From Aptenodytes patagonicus (taxonomy: Eukaryota; Chordata; Aves; Sphenisciformes; Spheniscidae), in assembly GCF_965638725.1 (NCBI RefSeq), contig NC_134950.1, positions 83,612,157-83,676,156 of the forward strand: DNA of 64,000 bases, in the 5' to 3' direction. Both the position numbers and the translations under genes were made by a program. Below the pieces are notes generated by a model. The model did not search any database and had not been told where the DNA came from. It worked only from the letters and a program-made list of their open reading frames with translations. Positions 57,708-64,000 of the stretch are shown one piece after another (position 1 is the first letter of the stretch; each line of letters opens with the position of its first letter).

Positions 57708-60700
57708 GGAGCCAGCATCCAAGTTACACAGAGACAACAGGAGCTGCTTGGTCTTTCAGGGTCCTAAAATGTTTCAGGTGCCTTTGTAGTACTTACCTGA
57801 GAATTTTTGGATTACTTGTTTCAAGTTACAGGCTTCTGTTCACTTAAAGGGTGTAGAGAGAATCTGAATATCCACTACCATCTTAAGACCTTCAAGTATA
57901 GTTCGTTAAATATAGGTCTAAAGATAGCAGTAAGGACAGCATAAAGTACTGGCTGGTGTTGAAATTTGGTTTCTGCAATTGGGTGAATGAAGAAAATTTA
58001 TCACTCAAAACTGCGGCAGATTAGGGAACTTGCTTCTACGTTGGCATCATAGATGTAACTGCAGGACCGCTCCTGGTGAAAGGAAGCAATCTAAAGAAAG
58101 AAATGCAGCATAATTTCTGCTGCAGGTGGAGAGGAAATCATGGACTATCTATTATGTCAGAGAATTCCTGTATAGCAGTGAAGAACAGTAGGTGAAGACA
58201 TAAATCTAAGTACCTTTTTACGTTAAAAGCAAATGCCTTAAGACTACCCAGTTTAACTGCTTACAGGTCCTTTCCTGTGCAAGTTTAAGCTACAAAAGTC
58301 TGACATGTAAACATTAGTTCTAAGGGCAGAATACTAAAGCTGCAGTTAACGGTTGTGACAAAGGGGTACTAAAAATCCCAAACTTGGGCAGCATCACAAT
58401 GCTGCTCAAATTCAGGTGGCTTTATGCATGTAGGCCTCTGTAAAGCTAATTCTGCGAACTGTCTGGATGTTAAGTGTGAGGAATTTTCCTAAGATGAAGC
58501 TTGAGATGTGTAGTACTATGAGTTAAATTGATTTTCAGATATGAGAGCACTGAACTAATATGTTGGTTTTGAGCAAGAATATGCTGAGAATTAAATTTAG
58601 ATAAGATTTAATATTAAAAAAGACTTGGAGAATGATAATGGCTTCTATGACTAGTGAAAAGTTTACCCCTTACCCCCAAATCCAAATCTCTCTCAAGTAC
58701 TCATGTAAACTAAAAAGAGTGATTTGGAAATTTAATTAGGAAAAACAGAGCTGTAACTTCTAACTCCGTGAATTAATCCTGCAATGATACTTCAAGAAAA
58801 AAATAGAAAATGAGCACGGGGATGAGATTGTATGAAAGGATACAGAAAATGAGTACAGTGGTCAGTTTGTAACTTTTTTTACTCTACCCACGTGTGCTTT
58901 TGCTTTCTGTAGGTATGCAAGCTGTTAAAACACTGTGTGGTTTTGTGCCTTTGCGGGGTGTCTGGGTGTGCTGAGGAGCGGAGTGACCTGCTGGTGGTGG
59001 TCTGTCAGGGTTACAGGCAGGCGCAGCTGGACTCCTTCCTCCCAGTCCCCATGGTGGGAGCAGTGGGGCTGTGCCAGGCAGTTGCTGGGGAGAAGTCAAC
59101 AGTTGCAAGCCTGGCCCAAATGTGCCTGCAGTTGCGAATGAAAGAGTTCCCTATGTAGCCCATGTTTAGCTTGGAGTTAGGTAGTGTGTTTAGACTGTCT
59201 TTCTCTCCCCCCAATTCTTTGGGGGATAATTGTTTCTTTGATAGGTTTGCCCACACAATGTTGGCGAGGCCAGCATGTAGTACTGCATAGATACTTACTG
59301 GCCTGTCACAGTGAGCTGCATTCATATTCAGCAGTAAACCCTGGCATCCTGTTATAAGTTGAATTGCTTACATAGTTGGCATAGTCTTACTGAAGTAATT
59401 GCTGATGTATGGAGCAGTGTTTCATGGTAAAACACTCTTTCGAGTGCCTGAGTCATGTTAGAGGCATGTTGTCTGGAAATGGCTAAAAGAGATTCCTTGT
59501 TGGTTTCCTTTGTAGTCTCATTTCCTGAAGAAGAACAGGGGGGTTTAGTAATTTTCTTTGTGTGTAGCAGACTGACATGGAATTGCAGTGGCCCTCAACT
59601 AGGACAGCCTGTATCCTAGGTCTGTCGGGAAAGGTACCAGTGCTGCAGATTGATGCACTTGCTGTGACAGAGATCAAATGTTTTCCCGTTTGTATAGCTA
59701 ACTGTCAACGACACACTTTCTGGTACACACATCAGGGTGTGTATCACACATTCTGTTACATAGTGAGCACAGGCAAAATAGTAGAAGAGGATCCTGTCTT
59801 CTTTGATTTGCTTAAAAAAGGCTTTTCTTAATCATACCACTTTTTTATGAGCTAATCTGCTGTTAGCTGCTTTAACAAAATCATGCTGCTTTGTTTGGAA
59901 GTCCTGGAAACAAAAGGCAACATTCATGAAATATTGGCAAACATATGCAGAAATCTGGAAATTATCTGTCTTGCTCCTAGTTTTGCTGTACAAGTTGTTA
60001 AACAAGTCTGAGGAAGACCAGTGCTGACAGGGAAGCTGGAATCTTTGTCTGCCCAAATGCTTCTGCCATACAGAGCAGCAATGAGTAATATTCCGGATTA
60101 CAATGAGAGAGAAAGGTCTGTCTTTAATTCGGGGTCATCATCTTAAATGTCTTTGAGTTCTTTAAGCACCAAAGTGGCAATGTCTGATTTAAAGCAAATA
60201 AGCATATTCCTTCTTCCTTGGTGTAAACTGGGTAACTTAGGTAATGCAGAGGCCAAATTTGAATTCAGCTTTTCCTGAAGCATTAAGACAACAGCCTGTG
60301 AATAAGGCTTAAGCTGTAGTCTGATAAGATGTGGCACTTCACCAGAGCTGTTGTGGAGTGGAGACGTCTAGTCGGTTTGCCTAGAAGTGCTCCAGTTATG
60401 GCCTGGATTTCTTGTGCTAGCACGTGTGTGCCCTGTGTCACTGTGACACACTGTCAGTCAGTCTTGGAAAATGGCAATTAAACTGAAATTTTTACATAAT
60501 TTTTAATATCTTGTCTTTGTCAACCCAACCCAGATGAGCCAGTTTCTTTTAACTGAGTGTTGTAATCTCTCATATTCATAGCTGGCATTAAGAAGTTTAA
60601 ATCTATAGGTCATATTATTATTCAGGTATGTTGGCTTTTTGATTAGAGATGATGAAGTAATGGAGCATGAGATATCTTTAAGGTGAAATCAAGCAGAATA

Positions 60701-63700
60701 TTTTGTTCTTCTCCACCGTAATTTATCTTAGGTTTTATCATCTGGTGCTGTAGGCAGGAGTTCTTATTCACCCTACTAATGCTTAGTTTGTTCTTAATTA
60801 AATTGTTGATGTAGAGTGTTATCTAAATCTTAGGTATGTGTTATGTTAAAATGATAGGTTTATCAGACAGTTAATAATTGTTCAGGTTATTTGTTTGTAG
60901 AGTAGTAACTAGACAGAATATTGGGGTGTTGATAGGGGTTTTAGTTTTGTTTTGGAAAGGATTTTCTAGTGTTTTAGAGATCGGGATAACCTTTAAATAT
61001 ATCACTAGTTTTTTAATTTTCTAAGGCAGTATGTATGTCAACTTTCATTCAGATCATGGCAATATCTTCTTCAGGAGGATAAGCAATTCAGAAACTGGGA
61101 TGTGGATGTTCAGAGGTAATTGAAGGATTCTGTTTCATGTAAATACAAGCAGAGATGAAATGATTAAGGAAATAATTCTAGATTTTGTTATATACTTATG
61201 TGGGATCTCCTTGCTAGCAAATTCTCATGTACACTGAAGCTTTTTATGTAACAAATGTTTATTATTGTATCATTATAATAGAATTAAAAAAAAAAGCATA
61301 GGATTACGTTTACAGATGATCCAAATACAAAACAAAATTGCAGATCTTTGAAGTTGACAGCTCTAAAGATGTCAGTAATAACTGAGAATTGTTAGTGAAT
61401 GTCCACCTAGTATTCAACTTCTACAATTGAAACAGTAAGCTTGTGTAAGATGAGTGGGCAGAGAGAAAGTTGACTGTCGAGTTTAAATTACATTGCATTG
61501 CGTATTTTGGGTTTTGCCATTTGTAGCGTACTGTACGAAGGGTGACTTAAGTCCAGACACTCAGGTGGTAAACTCCATTACTCAGTTTTACTGCAAAACA
61601 TTAGAAAGTTCAGATTATTAAACTGAAGTTTTAAATAAGGAATTAGAAGCCTTATTTATAATTATTTGCTTGGCATAAATAAATATATAAAAGATTAATA
61701 GCTTTTACGTGCAATAGCAGTCCTTCTATTGTTGTGTTTTGCAGCTACAAGATTTCTAGTGCATGACTCCAGACTTACATGTAGCTGAGGAGGAGACTGT
61801 ATGTTCAAACTGTCCTCTGATCTGGCAACAGTTGCATCTGGGTATTACATAGGATTAAATAGCAATCATTGTCAAAGCCTATTTGGTAGTAAATCCAGGC
61901 AGAGCAACTGTTAAGCAAACTGACAGTCAAGCAAACTGTACAGGCAGAAGATACGCATTGACAAAGGTGACTTGGATTTTGAACATATATTGTACCTTTT
62001 TTCATCTGACTGCTCAAACAAGACTAGTTGAAAAATGTTTTGACTTGGAAATAGAGCTTCTTGGAGAAGATCGAAACCTAGCAGTTCTGGAAAGTGTATC
62101 AAATTCACTGGGGTCCTGAACTCAAATCTGAGTTTTTGAAATCAGGATTCATTTTTCCTGATAAAGGGATAAGGATTTAATTTGGCTGTTGTTCCCAAGC
62201 ATCGTTTAGTTTATCCATTTTGTTGGCCACAGACATATTGAGCCTCTGGGGTATGAACAATGTGTTCTTATAAATGGGATACAAAACAAAAAACTGGTGT
62301 ACTGATACTTGTGAACGGTAAGTCACTTGAATATTTCTTGAACTTTTGTCTTGTAATGGCATGTTACTGTATAATATTCAAAATTAAATTGAATGTGTAG
62401 CTATAATATGGTAGAATTCTCTCTACTTGTATGTTAGTTAATGACCTTGTAAGATGGAGAAACAGAAAACATAGCTATGGTGGGTGAAGCTTGACAGTGC
62501 TTCTTGACAATGTGTCAAAGCAATTCTGTATTCTTTTACTCTCCAAATAGATGTGGGTAACACTTCATGTTTTAGCATGATGTAAGTGATAATGGCAGCT
62601 ATGGTATTAGGTGTCAATCAAAATAGTGTGCTTGTAATATTAGTCATCTGCTGAAGGGAGCATAAATGTAGATACTGAGCTCATTATGAAGAAGGAATGC
62701 CTGTGGTGTGTTCAGGGCGAATAGCACTTCCAAGTAAATGAAGATGATTCTGGAGATAAGGATGTACACAGATAAGCTAATGGCTGCCTATGTCAAAATA
62801 GTATTGCTCACCTGACAACTATTCATTCAGAGATGATCTTTGAGCCAGTAGCAACACAGTTGTTTTCTTGCTCTAAAGCTGCTATTCTGGAGAGTGAAAA
62901 TTCAGAGGGTGGCATTGTAGCTGACTAGTGTAATGCAGTAATTCTGGCTTTTGTAATTTGATCCATAACCTGCAGTGGCTTTCTAACAAGTGCTCTTGTC
63001 TGCTTTAGGTTAATTTTATTGTAATGCAGGGTTTCCATGATACTTCCCTTAAATGTCTTTATCTCTTTTTGGGAACAAGAAGGACCACTGAAGATCTTTC
63101 CCAATTGAAGACTCTAGTTGGCATATGACATGCAGTTAACTTTGCTTGGGCTTGCCACTGCATGTTAAAATTCAAACTCACAGCTGAGCTTCTAATGTGT
63201 GGTACCCCTGAATAGAAATATATGGGTGCAGTTGGTTTATCTAACTTAGTTCATCTTCTGTTTGATGGGCTGGAATTTCAGAACTGGATCAGCTCCATGG
63301 TCTGATACTAGAGCCAGCTCTTAGTCTTCACTAATATGCTTCTGTTCTACTATGCTTTATAAGTGTGCAGAGATACCAGGCATGTATTGAATGAGTAGAT
63401 CGTATTTTCTCTTCTTTTTTGTTTGTAAGTTTAAGCATAAGGGACTCTTCTTTTTTTCTTTTTTTTTTTTTTGACATCCACGTTATGCATTTCCTTTACT
63501 GTGTGATATATTGATTTCTGTTAATTATAGGCAGTCACTTTGTTAGAAGTTCAGTAAGTTAGATGCTTTTTTTGGACTAAATACAGGCTCTCCTTTCAAG
63601 ACTATTCCACAACTGAAATCCTTGAACTGGTTTCTATGTACTTTACAAGTTGGTTAATTTAACTTGAGTTTTGGAAGAGAACTTGCAGAGTTTCACTTGG

Positions 63701-64000
63701 AGGTAAAATACTGATGGCTCCTTAAACATTTTGTCTAGGTGCTTGTTTAAACACTAAATTGCATTTCTTTCATTTAAACATAGATCTGATTTAAGAAAAC
63801 TTCTTCAATCATGGATTACTTTCTAAGGCTGACAAAGTTGGTTTTTTCTGAATTCAGTTGTGTTTCTTACAAATTCATTGCATATCTGTGAGATTTTCAT
63901 GGCTGTCACTATAAAAGTATTTTGTCTTGTTTTTGCAAAATAGCTCTCCAACTAGCTTATTCAATGTTTTAAAGTTCATATCCTTTTGTTATTGATGGAG
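57708..64000. other. Intron 1, last segment in the window
   Basis: A+T-rich sequence. The most gene-like item is an acceptor-led open segment at 58914-59158. A long T tract lies at 63457-63472. No interspersed repeat was recognised. Confidence 0.45.
58914..59158 (+). other. Candidate exon-like open segment, G+C-rich
   Basis: A strong acceptor, GTGCTTTTGCTTTCTGTAG, ends at 58913. One frame is then open for 81 codons to TAG at 59156, and the segment is distinctly G+C-richer than its surroundings. The peptide includes EERSDLLVVVCQGYRQAQL and ends LRMKEFPM. That frame is not the one exon 1 would supply (exon 1 phase gives a stop after about 19 codons), so it would need another upstream exon. Unrecognised; chance is possible. 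Confidence 0.18.

Larger units (their letters stand above)
4332..64000 (+). other. Intron 1 of the plus-strand gene (partial, over 59 kb)
   Basis: It begins at the GTGAGT donor at 4332. A 13-G run (4351-4363) sits 19 bases inside the intron, and G runs near a donor are known splicing enhancers. No later segment is a convincing main coding exon, so the window probably ends inside this intron. The content is A+T-rich, with three CR1 copies, one LTR and simple repeats. Confidence 0.65.

Noticed and set aside
1..64000. CRISPR arrays, tRNA/rRNA genes, bacterial operons or a novel defence-type system
   Set aside because: No regularly spaced repeats, no cloverleaf or rRNA-like sequence, no ribosome-binding-site/ORF clusters; the window is ordinary vertebrate promoter and intron.

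Overview
The window looks like vertebrate, and most probably bird, nuclear DNA. Its recognisable interspersed repeats are CR1 LINEs and one retroviral LTR. No Alu-, B1/B2- or L1-type sequence was recognised. There are no prokaryotic operons, and almost every open reading frame outside the CpG island and the CR1 copies has the length and look expected by chance in A+T-rich intron. Nothing here lets me name the species or the locus.

Layout. (1) 1-3030: flank on the far side of the promoter. It has no clear plus-strand gene but contains one well-spliced-looking minus-strand exon candidate (155-208) and two weaker ones (1820-1950, 2249-2389), which suggests a divergent transcript starting at the same CpG island. 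(2) About 3030-5790: a strong CpG island holding the promoter (CCAAT, CRE-like, GC-box and YY1-like motifs), a long 5' leader with a 14-codon upstream ORF and a 32-A tract, and the first coding exon of a plus-strand gene (ATG 4208, donor GT at 4332). That exon gives 41 residues: an Ala/Thr-rich start, then an acidic stretch, then a segment ending DSADIAAFFRS. I do not recognise the protein. (3) 4332-64000: apparently one very long first intron of that gene, more than 59 kb, running off the right edge. It carries a minus-strand CR1 3' end (24311-25250), an older diverged minus-strand CR1 (about 29290-30070), a probable solo endogenous-retrovirus LTR in antisense orientation (44567-45164), and a decayed sense CR1 (about 55900-57707). 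It also holds several homopolymer and hairpin tracts and a few stretches that read like conserved regulatory DNA.

How it works together. The CpG island drives the plus-strand gene and possibly a divergent one. The rest of the window is intron in which repeats have accumulated. Several short segments with good splice sites (8822-8850, 25743-25765, 27286-27302, 35586-35629, 51053-51087) would each join exon 1 in frame, but they start and end in the same phases. They are therefore alternatives to one another at best, and may be chance. I found no CRISPR array, tRNA, rRNA, operon or clearly new molecular system.
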